DNA of 64,000 nucleotides from contig NZ_FNNZ01000003.1 in NCBI RefSeq assembly GCF_900106925.1, positions 1 to 64,000 on the forward strand, in the 5' to 3' direction. The notes beneath the pieces were generated by a model, which saw nothing but the letters and a program-made list of their open reading frames with translations, did no database searches and had not been told where the DNA came from. The position numbers and the translations under genes are program-made. Of this stretch, positions 25,044 through 34,209 are shown in pieces (the stretch's first letter is position 1; the number at the start of each line of letters is the position of its first letter). The stretch comes from Thiocapsa roseopersicina (lineage in GTDB: Bacteria > Pseudomonadota > Gammaproteobacteria > Chromatiales > Chromatiaceae).

Positions 25044-25732
25044 GGCCGATCATCCTTGAACATCCGCCAGCCGCTGATCATGGTGCTGATCAGGCTTTGG
25101 CGCGACATGATGTCCTCGCGGATAGCGGTGTAGACGTGCAGCATGACGAAGATGACGATCACCCACATGCCCCAATGGTGCCACATGCGCACGTCCTGGC
25201 TCTGGCCCACGAAGGGGATGACCCACCCGAACATCTCGTCCTGCCAACTGCCGAGACCGGTCTGCTCCGAATAGAGCGCGAATCCGGTGACGATCATCAC
25301 CAGACCGCCGACGGTAATGATGACCACCATAAAGAGGTGAGCCAGCGGATTGTGGCCGATATACTTGGCCGGCTCCACCTCCTTGAAGGCATACCAGCGA
25401 ACCTCGTGAATCAGCTCGTGCCAGAAGCGCGCGCGCCAGAAGGGCAGGGTGAACAATTGATGCGAATAGCGGTTACCCGCGAAGGCCCAGTAGATGCGGA
25501 AGAGGAAGGCGATCACGAAGACATAGGCTGCGGCGAAATGCGCGAAGCGGATATAGCCCATCGCATAGTGATCACTCGCCTCGCCGGACAATGTCGGGAG
25601 CGGGCTCCCGATCAGATAGCCGCTGATGGCCAGGATCGTGATGGAGAGTGCATTGATCCAATGCCAGGCCCGCAAGGGTGCCTGATAGACATAGACCGCG
25701 GTCTGTTTGACGTGTGGAAGGCTGGTGTTCAT
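25040..25732 (-). CDS. hupC: hydrogenase b-type cytochrome subunit HupC
   Basis: This 230-residue cytochrome b links the periplasmic HupSL dimer to the quinone pool. Four membrane segments are visible, with haem-ligand His candidates in RAWHWINAL, IRFAHFAAAYVF, HHWGMWVI and FVMLHVYTAIRED, the last being a family signature. Length and motifs are normal for HupC/HyaC. The ATG at 25732 (MNTSLPHVKQ) follows a 242-bp gap after hupL; that gap holds a strong hairpin. The stop overlaps the hupD start. Confidence 0.93.
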   Translation of the reverse strand: MNTSLPHVKQTAVYVYQAPLRAWHWINALSITILAISGYLIGSPLPTLSGEASDHYAMGYIRFAHFAAAYVFVIAFLFRIYWAFAGNRYSHQLFTLPFWRARFWHELIHEVRWYAFKEVEPAKYIGHNPLAHLFMVVIITVGGLVMIVTGFALYSEQTGLGSWQDEMFGWVIPFVGQSQDVRMWHHWGMWVIVIFVMLHVYTAIREDIMSRQSLISTMISGWRMFKDDRP

Positions 25733-25800
25733 GGCGTTGTCCCGGATGTTGGTCAGGCGGATCTCGGCTGTCGGTGCACCCGGCGCGGAGCGCCTCCCGG

Positions 25801-25830
25801 CTCGCGACACCGCTCTTGCGGTGTCGCGAG
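25801..25830 (-). promoter_or_regulatory. intercistronic hairpin between hupL and hupC
   Basis: Perfect 13-bp arms CTCGCGACACCGC (25801-25813) and its complement (25818-25830) enclose the loop TCTT. It lies in the 242-bp hupL-hupC gap and has no T-run, so it is more likely an mRNA 3'-stabiliser for hupSL or a weak attenuator than a full terminator. Confidence 0.6.
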
Positions 25831-25974
25831 ACTGATGTGAGGCTCGGTGTCCGAAGCGACATTTCCCGTCGTGTTCCCCCGAAAATAATCACCTAAAACG
25901 CGTCCCCGCCGAGTCCGCATGCTGCGTCGAGACTGAAATAACCCCGAACCCATCAAACGGACTCGAGACGCGTC

Positions 25975-27765
25975 TTAGCGGACCTTGACCCTGGTGAGCT
26001 CCTCCCCGTCCGGACCCATGATGTGCGTTGCGCAGGCCAGGCAAGGATCGAAGCTGTGCAGCGTGCGCAGGATCTCCAGGGGCTCGTCCGCCTTGGCCAG
26101 CGGGGTGTTGAGCAGCGACGCCTCGAAGGCCCCGATGTTCCCCGCCGGGTCGCGCGGCGAGCCGTTCCAGGTCGTCGGGACGACTGCCTGATAGTTGTCG
26201 ATCTTGCCGTCCTTGATGACGATCCAGTGTCCGAGCGCCCCGCGCGGGGCCTCGGTCGTGCCCACACCGCGTGCCTGCTTCGGCCAGGTCTTGGGATCCC
26301 AGTTGTCGACATTGGCCGTCGCCGTGTCGCCGGCCTTGATGTTGGCGACCAGCTTGTCCTGGAAATAGCGCATCTTGTGGGCCGCCCAGGACGCCTCCAG
26401 CCCGCGTGCGGCGGTGCGACCCAGGGTCGAGAAGATCGCCTCGAGCGGCAGTCCGAGATCGGTCAGCACCTTGTCGACTGGCTCCTTGAACTCCTGGATA
26501 CCCTTGGCGTAGCCGATGACATAGCGCGCCAGCGGGCCGACCTCCATGGCATGCCCGCGCCAACGCGGTGCCTTGATCCAGGAATACTTGGCCTGCTCGT
26601 CGAGCGCCTCGATGCGGGTGCGGGTGCCCACCGCGTTGGGCCCGAGCACGAAGTTGGGCTCGGTGACTCCGTCCCAGGGATGCAGACCGCGGGTCTCGTC
26701 CTTGTAGCTGAACCAGGAGTGATCGACGAATTCCTGGATCTCTTCCGGGTTGCGCAGGTCGATCTCGTGGATCTCGTTGAGATTGCCGTTGATGATGGCT
26801 CCGCGCGGCAGGAGCAGGTTCTCCGAGGACATGTCGTTGGCATGATCCGGGATGTCGCCGTAGGACATCACCGCCTGACTGCTCAGCCCGCCGCCGTAGG
26901 TCCAGTCCTTGTAGAAGGAGGCGATCGCGATCAGGTCCGGGATGTAGACCTTGTCGATGAACTCGATGGTCTGGTCGATGATGCTGCTGACCAGATTCAG
27001 CCGCTCCATGTTGATCGCGCCGACCGCGCCCGTGCCGTCGACGTTGATGGCGCAGGGCATCCCGCCGACCAGCCAATTCGGATGCGGATTCTTGCCGCCG
27101 TAGACGGTGTGGATCTTGACGATCTCCTTCTGGAAGTCGAGCGCCTCCAGATAGTGGGTCACCGCCATCAGGTTGGCCTCGGGCGGCAATTTGTAGGCCG
27201 GACTGCCCCAGTAGCCGTTCATGAAGGGCCCGAGCTGACCCGACTCCACGAAGCGCTTGAGTCGATTCTGCACGTCGCGGAAATAGCCCGGCGATGACTT
27301 GGGCCAGTCGCTGATGCTCTGCGCAAGCGCGCTCGTCGCCTTCGGATCGGCACCGAGTGCGGAGACCACGTCCACCCAATCCAGCGCATGCAGGTGATAG
27401 AAATGCACCAGGTGGTCGTGCGCCTGGAGCGTGAGCTGCATGATGTTGCGGATGGAGTTGGCGTTCTCCGGGATCGCGATCCCGAGCGCATCCTCGACCG
27501 CGCGCACCGAGGTCAGGGCATGAGTGCCGGTGCAGACGCCGCAGATCCGCTCCGTGAAGGCCCAGGCGTCGCGCGGATCGCGACCGCGCAGGATGACCTC
27601 GAGCCCGCGCCACATGGTGCCGGTGCTGACGGCGTTGCGGATCACGTTGTTCTCGTCGAGATTCACCTCGCAGCGCAGGTGTCCCTCGATGCGGGTGACC
27701 GGGTCGACGACGAGACGTCGCCCGGCGGTATCGAGCTCGAAGCCGTTGGCCGTGACGACGCTCAT
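25975..27765 (-). CDS. hupL: uptake [NiFe] hydrogenase large subunit HupL
   Basis: This 596-residue catalytic subunit holds the NiFe centre. Ligand motifs are [19 protein letters not shown] (Cys about 75 and 78) and the C-terminal DPCLACATH (Cys about 575 and 578). The 15 residues after the final His ([15 protein letters not shown]) form the tail removed by HupD. It oxidises H2 in the periplasm, exported together with HupS through the small subunit's Tat signal. The start overlaps the hupS stop by 4 bp. Motifs and the adjacent cytochrome b gene place it in the membrane-bound group 1 uptake hydrogenases. Confidence 0.97.
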   Translation of the reverse strand: MSVVTANGFELDTAGRRLVVDPVTRIEGHLRCEVNLDENNVIRNAVSTGTMWRGLEVILRGRDPRDAWAFTERICGVCTGTHALTSVRAVEDALGIAIPENANSIRNIMQLTLQAHDHLVHFYHLHALDWVDVVSALGADPKATSALAQSISDWPKSSPGYFRDVQNRLKRFVESGQLGPFMNGYWGSPAYKLPPEANLMAVTHYLEALDFQKEIVKIHTVYGGKNPHPNWLVGGMPCAINVDGTGAVGAINMERLNLVSSIIDQTIEFIDKVYIPDLIAIASFYKDWTYGGGLSSQAVMSYGDIPDHANDMSSENLLLPRGAIINGNLNEIHEIDLRNPEEIQEFVDHSWFSYKDETRGLHPWDGVTEPNFVLGPNAVGTRTRIEALDEQAKYSWIKAPRWRGHAMEVGPLARYVIGYAKGIQEFKEPVDKVLTDLGLPLEAIFSTLGRTAARGLEASWAAHKMRYFQDKLVANIKAGDTATANVDNWDPKTWPKQARGVGTTEAPRGALGHWIVIKDGKIDNYQAVVPTTWNGSPRDPAGNIGAFEASLLNTPLAKADEPLEILRTLHSFDPCLACATHIMGPDGEELTRVKVR

Positions 27766-28844
27766 GCTTGATCATCTCCCTTCTTGTCTTGGGCGTGTTT
27801 GTAGACGCTGACGGCCGCATGGGCGGCAATTGCCGCACCCACGCCGGTCGCGACGGCGATGCCGGTGCGATCCGCATTGGCTTCGATGCCGAAGGCGTGG
27901 GTATCGGTGACGTGCTGATAGAAGCTGCCCTTGTCCCAGAAGCCGTCCTCGGAGCAGCCGATACAGCCGTGTCCGGACTGGATCGGGAAGGAGACCCCGC
28001 CGTTCCAGCGGATCGTCGAGCAGGCGTTGTAGGTGGTCGGTCCCTTGCAGCCCATCTTGTAGAGGCAGTAGCCGCGGCGCGCCGCCTCGTCGTCCCAGGC
28101 TTCGACGAACTGGCCGGCGTCGAAGTGCGGTCGGCGATAGCACTTGTCGTGGATGCGTTGCCCGTAGAACATCAGCGGGCGACCCTGGCGGTCGAGCTCC
28201 GGCAGACGATCGAAGGTCAGGATATAGGTCAGGACCCCGGTCATGACCTCGGCAATCGGCGGACAGCCCGGCACCTTGATGACCGGCTTGTCGCGGATGA
28301 CCTCGTGGACCGGGGTGGCGCGCGTCGGGTTGGGACGTGCCGCCTGGACACAGCCCCAGGAGGCGCAGGAGCCCCAGGAGACGACGGCCTTGCAGCTGTC
28401 GGCCATCTCCAGAAGCTGCTCGACGAAGGGTCGGCCCCCGACGATACAACTCATCCCGTCCTGATTGAGCGGCGGGTTGCCCTCGACCGCGAGGATGTAA
28501 TTCCCGGCGTGCTTGTGACGAACCTCCTCCAGGATCGCCTCCGCCTGATGTCCGGCAGCCGCCATGATGACGTCGTCGTAATCCAGCGAGATCATCGAGA
28601 GGATCACGTCCGACACCAGCGGATGCGCGGAGCGGATGAAGGACTCGGAGCAGCAGGTGCATTCGAGCCCATGGATCCAGACCACCGGGATGCGCGGCTT
28701 GGTCTCCATCGCGTGCGCGATCTTCCCGGCGAAGGCCGGCGCAAGCCCGAGCGCGGTGGCCGTCAGGCTGCAGAACTTGAGGAAGCTGCGGCGCGTGATC
28801 CCCCGGCGCCGCATGACCTCGTAATAGGTTTCGGTGGTTGGCAT
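27762..28844 (-). CDS. hupS: uptake [NiFe] hydrogenase small subunit HupS
   Basis: This 360-residue subunit carries three Fe-S clusters that take electrons from HupL to HupC. It has a Tat signal (RRSFLKF, about residues 18-24), the proximal cluster motif [30 protein letters not shown], and the distal and medial cluster Cys in [20 protein letters not shown] and [14 protein letters not shown]-terminal hydrophobic helix ([20 protein letters not shown]) anchors it to the membrane. I chose the ATG at 28844 because it puts the twin Arg at the usual place. A sigma-54-type promoter lies about 60 bp upstream. Confidence 0.97.
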   Translation of the reverse strand: MPTTETYYEVMRRRGITRRSFLKFCSLTATALGLAPAFAGKIAHAMETKPRIPVVWIHGLECTCCSESFIRSAHPLVSDVILSMISLDYDDVIMAAAGHQAEAILEEVRHKHAGNYILAVEGNPPLNQDGMSCIVGGRPFVEQLLEMADSCKAVVSWGSCASWGCVQAARPNPTRATPVHEVIRDKPVIKVPGCPPIAEVMTGVLTYILTFDRLPELDRQGRPLMFYGQRIHDKCYRRPHFDAGQFVEAWDDEAARRGYCLYKMGCKGPTTYNACSTIRWNGGVSFPIQSGHGCIGCSEDGFWDKGSFYQHVTDTHAFGIEANADRTGIAVATGVGAAIAAHAAVSVYKHAQDKKGDDQA

Positions 28845-29260
28845 CTGGTTGTCGTCCCCGCGGTTCGTCGGCGCCTGGATGGAGCCGGACGGTCGAGGCG
28901 ATGTAAGCACATGTGATGCCATCTACCATTCGAATTAGGAAACATGATGTTGCGTTCAAGCGATGCCCGGGGCTCACGCTGAGATGTCAAGTAAGTAAGC
29001 GCCGGTCCAGGTTAAATGCAAAGCAGCTTTGCAGGGCTGCTCAAGCCCCGGCGCATGTGCGGTCTTCCGCGTTCAACGCTTTGCGGCCTCGTACCGGATA
29101 CAGTATTTTCCTCGGATGCTCTCTCGGCCTGACCCGGGAGGCCCGATCGCGGCAACCATTCCTTCGCCCTCCCCATTTTTTCCCCACTTGTTCGCTAGCC
29201 TGGATGGAACCTCGTCGGCCGCCGGAGCAGCCGACTCGATCCCTTCGGACTGCTTGAGCC
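28845..29260. other. divergent intergenic region hupS / efflux operon
   Basis: These 416 bp hold the hupS sigma-54-type promoter (28906-28921) and must hold the promoter of the plus-strand efflux operon, which I cannot define. A TTG-N4-CAA lies around 28955 on the minus strand, close to but not matching the TTG-N5-CAA reported for HupR. No gene is seen. Confidence 0.4.
28906..28921 (-). promoter_or_regulatory. sigma-54-type promoter of hupS
   Basis: On the minus strand TGGCATCACATGTGCT matches TGGCAC-N5-TTGCT with two mismatches. The GG and GC are exactly 10 nt apart, as sigma-54 requires. It ends about 60 bp before the hupS ATG, giving a 5' leader of about 50 nt. HupR, encoded in the same window, is a sigma-54 activator. 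Confidence 0.65.
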
Positions 29261-30547
29261 ATGACCCGAGAATCCAACGTCCCCACCGAGCCGATCGACC
29301 GTCCAAGCGACTCGGATCGAGCCGCCCCGCCTCGCCGACGCCTGCTTCGTGTCGCGCTGATGGCCTTGGTGCTGCTCGGTCTTGCAGCCGGGACGAGCGT
29401 TTGGCTGACGAGTCGTCCGGAGACCGGAATAAGCTTCGAGACGGCCGAGGTCGAGCGCGGCGATCTGAGGATCAAGGTCACCGCGACCGGGTCGCTGCAG
29501 CCGGTCAATCAGGTGGATGTCGGCACGGAGGTGTCCGGCACCATCGTCCGGGTGGCGGTTGATTTCAACGATCGCGTGGAGACCGGCCAGATCCTCGCCG
29601 AGCTGGATCCGGACCAGTCCCGGGCGAAGACCCGCCAGTCGGAGGCGGCTCTGGCGCTGGCTGAGGCCAGTGTGCTGGAGGCTCAGGCGACGGTGACCGA
29701 GACCGCGAACAAGCTGCGGCGCACGCGGGACATGATCGAGAAGCGACTGGCCTCGCCCGAGGAGTTGGACAGTGCCGTGGCGAACGCCGAGCGTGCGCTC
29801 GCGTCGCTTGCCGTCGCGCGGGCGAAGGTCGCCCAGGCACAGGCGGAGCTCGACGCGAATCGCCGCACCCTCGAGAAGACCGTGATTCGCTCGCCCATCG
29901 ACGGCATCGTCCTGCTGCGTCAGGTCGAGCCCGGACAGACGGTCGCCGCGTCGCTCCAGACCCCGGTGCTCTTCAACCTGGCCGAGAACCTGGCGCAGAT
30001 GGAACTCAAGGTGGCCATCGACGAGGCGGACGTGGGCCAGGTGGCGGTCGGTCAGTCCGCCGAGTTCGTCGTCGATGCCTATCCGGACCGTCGGTTTCCG
30101 GCGACCATCGCTCAGGTGCGTTTTGCCCCCGAGACCGTGAGCGGCGTGGTGACCTATGCCGCGCTGCTGGACCTGGATAACTCGGACCTCGCCCTGCGTC
30201 CCGGTATGACGGCCACGGCCGAGATCCTGGTTCAGGCATCGGATGACGTGGTCCTGGTCCCGAATGCGGCCTTGCGCTTCAATCCGCCACAGGACGCCGT
30301 CCCCAAGCGGGGCGCATCCAGCCTGCTCGGCATGCTCATGCCGCGACCGCCCGCGGCCGCGAAGCGTCCCCGCACGCCCGAAGAGCGCTCGGGGAAGGAG
30401 GCGCAGGTCTGGATCTCGACCGACGGCGAGCCGACGCGCGTTCCGGTCAAGGTCGGGGAGAGCGACGGGATCATGACGCAGGTCCTGGACGACAGCCTGG
30501 CTCCCGGGACACGCGTGCTGGTCGACGTCGAGCGCAAGAAGCCCTGA
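29261..30547 (+). CDS. periplasmic adaptor subunit of a MacAB-like efflux system
   Basis: This 428-residue HlyD/MacA-like membrane-fusion protein has one N-terminal membrane helix (LLRVALMALVLLGLAAGTSV, about 30-50). It has lipoyl half-motifs (GSLQPVNQVDVGTEVSGTI and VIRSPIDGIVLLRQVEPGQT), a long alpha-helical hairpin between them, and a beta-barrel (LAQMELKVAIDEADVGQV). An insertion of about 40 residues rich in Pro, Arg and Lys interrupts the last beta domain (about 345-380). It would couple the ABC transporter encoded just downstream to an outer-membrane channel. The substrate is unknown. The three genes are spaced by 2 bp and -1 bp, a tight operon. Confidence 0.88.
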   Translation: MTRESNVPTEPIDRPSDSDRAAPPRRRLLRVALMALVLLGLAAGTSVWLTSRPETGISFETAEVERGDLRIKVTATGSLQPVNQVDVGTEVSGTIVRVAVDFNDRVETGQILAELDPDQSRAKTRQSEAALALAEASVLEAQATVTETANKLRRTRDMIEKRLASPEELDSAVANAERALASLAVARAKVAQAQAELDANRRTLEKTVIRSPIDGIVLLRQVEPGQTVAASLQTPVLFNLAENLAQMELKVAIDEADVGQVAVGQSAEFVVDAYPDRRFPATIAQVRFAPETVSGVVTYAALLDLDNSDLALRPGMTATAEILVQASDDVVLVPNAALRFNPPQDAVPKRGASSLLGMLMPRPPAAAKRPRTPEERSGKEAQVWISTDGEPTRVPVKVGESDGIMTQVLDDSLAPGTRVLVDVERKKP

Positions 30548-30549
30548 CC

Positions 30550-31272
30550 ATGGCCGACGCGACCTCCGATAGATCCGGCCCTTTGATCGAGCTCCGCCGC
30601 GTGACCAAGGTCTACGGGCGCGGCGACGCGGCCGTCCATGCCTTGGCCGGGGTCGACCTGCGCATCGAGCAGGGCGAGTTCGTCGCCGTGATGGGGCCGA
30701 GCGGATCGGGCAAATCGACCGCGATGAATATCCTGGGCTGCTTGGACACGCCCAGCTCCGGGTCCTACCGCTTCCGGGGCGTTGCCGTCGAGACGCTCGG
30801 TCGCGACCAGCGCGCACTCTTGCGACGCCGTGACCTGGGTTTCGTCTTCCAGGGCTTCAATCTGCTCAACCGGACCTCGGCCCTGGAGAATGTCGAGCTG
30901 CCTTTGATCTATCGACGCACCCCGCGCGCGGAGCGCCATGCCTTGGCGCAGCGCGCTTTGGCGCTGGTCGGCCTGAACGGTCGGGAGGGACACACGCCGG
31001 GCGAGCTCTCCGGCGGTCAGCAGCAACGCGTCGCCATCGCGCGCGCCATCGTCACGGACCCGCATCTGCTCCTTGCCGACGAGCCGACCGGGAATCTGGA
31101 TTCGGTCCGCAGTCACGAGATCATGACCCTTTTGGGCGGACTGAACCGCGATCGCGGCATTACGATCCTGATGGTCACGCACGAGCCCGAGATGGCGGCC
31201 TACGCGCATCGCGTCGTCCATTTTCTCGACGGCCGCGTGGTCGACGAGAGCGCGCCGGAGCAGAGGTCCTGA
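30550..31272 (+). CDS. ABC transporter ATPase, MacB/LolD type
   Basis: This 240-residue ATP-binding subunit has Walker A GPSGSGKST, the Q-loop in FVFQGFNLL, signature LSGGQQQRVAIARA, Walker B LLLADEPTGNLD and the switch His in MVTHEPEMA. It is of the lipoprotein/macrolide exporter (MacB, LolD) class. It starts 2 bp after the adaptor gene, and its stop overlaps the start of the permease gene (TGATG), which shows they work as one ABC system with ATPase and permease on separate chains, unlike fused MacB. Confidence 0.93.
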   Translation: MADATSDRSGPLIELRRVTKVYGRGDAAVHALAGVDLRIEQGEFVAVMGPSGSGKSTAMNILGCLDTPSSGSYRFRGVAVETLGRDQRALLRRRDLGFVFQGFNLLNRTSALENVELPLIYRRTPRAERHALAQRALALVGLNGREGHTPGELSGGQQQRVAIARAIVTDPHLLLADEPTGNLDSVRSHEIMTLLGGLNRDRGITILMVTHEPEMAAYAHRVVHFLDGRVVDESAPEQRS

Positions 31273-32477
31273 TGCTCTGGAACACACTCCTGTTGGCCCT
31301 GCGCGAGATCCGCCGAAACGTCCTGCGCTCGGTTCTGACCATGCTGGGCATCGTCATCGGCGTGGCGGCGGTCATCGTCATGGTGACCCTCGGCGACGGT
31401 GCGACCCGTCAGGTTACGGCCCAGATCGAAAGTCTCGGGACCAACCTGCTGATGATCACCATGGGCCAACGCATGGGGCCGGGATCTGGCTCCAACGCAC
31501 CGCCCTTCACCTTGGAGGACGTGGCCGCGGTGCAGCGCGAGATCGGCGCCGCGAGTGCCGTGGCCGGCTCGGCGAGTCAGGCCATGACGGCCGTGGTGGG
31601 CAACAGCAATTGGTCGACCACGGTGACCGGCAGCGACAACCGCTTCTTCGCGGTGCGTAACTGGACGTTGGACGACGGGCGGCTCTTCACCGAGCCCGAG
31701 CAGCGCGCCGGACGGGCGGTGTGCGTGATCGGGGCGACGGTGCGCCGGGAGCTGTTCGGGTACCAGGATCCCATCGGTCAGAAGATCCGACTCAAGCAGA
31801 TCGCCTGCGAGGTGATCGGGCTTCTCGCAAGCAAGGGTCAGAGCGCCATGGGCTCGGATCAGGACGATCTTGTGGTCATGCCGCTGCGAACCTTCCAGCG
31901 GCGTGTCGCGGGCAATCAGGACATCAACCTGATCCAGCTTTCGGTCCGCGAGGGCGACTCCACCGAGCAGGTCAAAGCGGACATCGAGCGGATGATGCGC
32001 GAGCGTCGCCACGTCCACCCGGCCGATCAGGACAACTTCTCGGTGCGCGACATGAAGGAGATCGCGACCATGCTGACCGGGACCACGCGGGTGCTGACGG
32101 CTCTGCTCAGCGCCGTGGCCGCGGTCAGCCTCTTGGTCGGGGGCATCGGCATCATGAACATCATGCTGGTCTCGGTCACCGAGCGCACCCGCGAGATCGG
32201 CATCCGTCTGGCCATCGGGGCGCTCGAGCGCGAGGTCTTGATGCAGTTTCTGGTGGAGGCGGTGGTCCTGTCGTCCCTGGGCGGACTGCTCGGTATCCTG
32301 CTTGCGTTGGTCGCCTCCATTGGACTGGCGAGCCTGCTGCAGGTGCCTTTCGTGCTCAACGGCCCCATCATCCTGATCGCCTTCCTGTTCTCGGCCGCGG
32401 TGGGAGTCGTCTTCGGTTATTTCCCCGCGCGCCGAGCGGCCAGGCTGGATCCGATCGAGGCGCTGCGGCATGAGTGA
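31272..32477 (+). CDS. ABC transporter permease, MacB/FtsX type
   Basis: This 401-residue permease has the MacB topology. One N-terminal helix (VLRSVLTMLGIVIGVAAVIVM, split around residue 20) is followed by a large periplasmic domain (about 45-275), then three C-terminal helices (VLTALLSAVAAVSLLVGGIG; VVLSSLGGLLGILLALVA; IILIAFLFSAAVGVVFGY). The conserved MNIMLVSVTERTREIGIR and PARRAARLDPIEALRHE are present. With the upstream adaptor and ATPase it should form a tripartite exporter by mechanotransmission. The substrate is unknown. Confidence 0.93.
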   Translation: MLWNTLLLALREIRRNVLRSVLTMLGIVIGVAAVIVMVTLGDGATRQVTAQIESLGTNLLMITMGQRMGPGSGSNAPPFTLEDVAAVQREIGAASAVAGSASQAMTAVVGNSNWSTTVTGSDNRFFAVRNWTLDDGRLFTEPEQRAGRAVCVIGATVRRELFGYQDPIGQKIRLKQIACEVIGLLASKGQSAMGSDQDDLVVMPLRTFQRRVAGNQDINLIQLSVREGDSTEQVKADIERMMRERRHVHPADQDNFSVRDMKEIATMLTGTTRVLTALLSAVAAVSLLVGGIGIMNIMLVSVTERTREIGIRLAIGALEREVLMQFLVEAVVLSSLGGLLGILLALVASIGLASLLQVPFVLNGPIILIAFLFSAAVGVVFGYFPARRAARLDPIEALRHE

Positions 32478-32582
32478 CCGCCCGAGCGTACGGTGACGTC
32501 CCAGCCCCTGTCGCGGGAGCTGCGCGAGTCTCTCGGCGCAGCGGCGAATGAACAGATCCAATAGCGGGAATGAGCGAAGCTG

Positions 32583-33128
32583 ATGGTTGTTGAAACCGAG
32601 CAAGTCATCGAGCGCACCAAAAAATGGATCTCCGAGGTCGTGATCGGATGTCGTATGTGTCCCTTCGCGGCAAAAGAGTTCAATCGCGGCTCAATACACT
32701 ATCGCGTCGAAATCGACTCCGACATGGAAGCCTGTCTTCGGGCATTTCTCGAGGAGTGCCGTCGCCTCGATGAAAACCCGTCGATCGAGACAACGCTGCT
32801 GATCCTGCCCGGGGCCTTCCCGGATTTCGACGATTATCTCGAATTGGTCGAAATGGCGGAGGCGCTTCTGGATGCGGAAGGCTACGAAGGCTGCTACCAG
32901 GTCGCCGGTTTTCATCCCGAGTATCGGTTTGCAGATGCGCCCGAAGATGACCCTGCAAACTATACGAACAGATCGCTCTATCCGATGTTGCACCTGCTCC
33001 GCGAAGAGAGCATCGAACATGTGCTGGACCGATACCCTGATGCGGATGCTATCCCTGAAAGAAACATCGCATTCGCCCGCGAGAAGGGGCTTGAGTCTAT
33101 GAAGGCGCTGAGGGACGCCTGTTTGTAA
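32583..33128 (+). CDS. DUF1415 family protein
   Basis: This 181-residue soluble protein has the features of DUF1415: TKKWISEVVIGCRMCPFA near the N-terminus, LILPGAFPDFDDYLELVE, YQVAGFHPEYRFAD, DPANYTNRSLYPMLHLLRE and ERNIAFAREKG. The family is widespread in Proteobacteria and has no established function; the conserved CRMCPFA suggests a redox or metal role. It stands alone between the efflux operon and an ArsM-like gene. Confidence 0.85.
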   Translation: MVVETEQVIERTKKWISEVVIGCRMCPFAAKEFNRGSIHYRVEIDSDMEACLRAFLEECRRLDENPSIETTLLILPGAFPDFDDYLELVEMAEALLDAEGYEGCYQVAGFHPEYRFADAPEDDPANYTNRSLYPMLHLLREESIEHVLDRYPDADAIPERNIAFAREKGLESMKALRDACL

Positions 33129-33161
33129 TTCGTTCACGGCATGACCCGAGGGGAGATCCGA

Positions 33162-33980
33162 ATGAAAAACAACGAGCAAGACAGCCTTCGCCAAGCGGTG
33201 CGCGATCGCTACGGCGCAACGGCACGAGCGGCGACGGCGGGAGAGGGGTCCGATTGCTGCGCACCGTCTTCTGCGGGCGGCTGTTGCGCGCCCGTGCCGA
33301 TCCAATCGATCCTGCTCGGATACAGCGAGGCCGAGACCGCTGCCGTACCCGAGGGTGCGAATCTCGGCTTGGGTTGCGGCAATCCCCAAGCGATCGCCGC
33401 GCTGAAGCCGGGCGAAACGGTGTTGGACCTGGGCAGCGGCGCCGGATTCGATTGTTTTCTTGCCTCCCGCCAAGTCGGCGAGACAGGTCGCGTCATCGGC
33501 GTCGACATGACACCGGAGATGCTGACCAAGGCGCGCCGCAACGCGGAGGCGCACGCGGAGGCGGTCGGGCATCGCAACGTGGAATTTCGACTCGGCGAGA
33601 TCGAGAACCTGCCGCTGGCGGATGGCTCGGTCGACGTCATCATCTCGAACTGCGTTATCAACCTGTCTCCGGACAAAGCCCGTGTCTTCGCGGAGGCATT
33701 TCGGGTGCTCAAGCCGGGCGGTCGACTGGCCATCTCGGACATCGTCGCGACCGCCGAGCTGCCGGACGACCTGCGGTCGGACCTGTCGCTCTACACCGGG
33801 TGCATGGCGGGGGCGGCCCGGATCGAGGTGCTTGAGCAGATGCTCAAGGGCGCGGGATTCGATCAGGTGAGCGTGTCGCCGAAGGACGAGAGCCGAGACT
33901 TTATTCGGGACTGGGCCCCGGGAACGCCGGTCACGGACTATCTGGTCTCGGCGAGTATCGAGGCGATCAAACCGGGCTAA
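33162..33980 (+). CDS. arsM: arsenite S-adenosylmethionine methyltransferase
   Basis: This 272-residue class I methyltransferase has the ArsM arrangement: SAM-binding VLDLGSGAGFDCFLA (motif I) and VIGVDMTPEML, the Cys-containing IISNCVINLSPDK and the third Cys in LYTGCMAGA. N-terminal Cys pairs (DCCAPSSAGGCC) resemble As(III)-binding Cys. It adds methyl groups to arsenite, making volatile or less toxic species. The ATG at 33162 follows a good GGGGAG site; an upstream ATG at 33141 is less well placed. No other ars genes are adjacent. Confidence 0.85.
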   Translation: MKNNEQDSLRQAVRDRYGATARAATAGEGSDCCAPSSAGGCCAPVPIQSILLGYSEAETAAVPEGANLGLGCGNPQAIAALKPGETVLDLGSGAGFDCFLASRQVGETGRVIGVDMTPEMLTKARRNAEAHAEAVGHRNVEFRLGEIENLPLADGSVDVIISNCVINLSPDKARVFAEAFRVLKPGGRLAISDIVATAELPDDLRSDLSLYTGCMAGAARIEVLEQMLKGAGFDQVSVSPKDESRDFIRDWAPGTPVTDYLVSASIEAIKPG

Positions 33981-34062
33981 ACCGCGTCCAGAGCGACATG
34001 CGTCGTTTTCATTGCGCGTTTGGCTTCGGAGATATCCTCGATCCCAGTGAGACGCGGTTTAG
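33977..34062. repeat. 86-bp element with 12-bp inverted ends
   Basis: CTAAACCGCGTC (33977-33988) and GACGCGGTTTAG (34051-34062) are perfect inverted ends. The left end contains the arsM stop codon. The interior is not obviously related to that of the copy at 41814-41900, so the ends are the conserved part. Confidence 0.6.
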
Positions 34063-34089
34063 AATTTAAGATTTTTAATACTTTAAACT

Positions 34090-34121
34090 GCGCCGGCTCC
34101 GACAGTCGTCGGAACCGGCGC
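34090..34121. terminator. stable hairpin between arsM and the coiled-coil gene
   Basis: Arms GCGCCGGCTCCGAC (34090-34103) and GTCGGAACCGGCGC (34108-34121) pair with one mismatch around AGTC. It lies between two convergent genes, so it may end both transcripts; there is no clear T-run beside it. Confidence 0.4.
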
Positions 34122-34209
34122 GGCCAAGCTACTCCGACAAGTGACACATACCGCACCGGGGGCGGTTTAATTGCGATCGGCGCGAGGGCGGCGAGCTCGC
34201 GCGGTCTCT

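Noticed and set aside
26023-27297. Plus-strand frame opposite hupL
   Set aside because: hupL is certain from its Cys motifs; the antisense frame has no motif.
28950-28965. TTG-N4-CAA considered as a HupR binding site
   Set aside because: The reported HupR site has a 5-nt spacer; a 4-nt spacer is not a match.
29195-30817. Minus-strand frame opposite the adaptor gene
   Set aside because: Shadow of a gene with clear lipoyl and membrane-fusion features.
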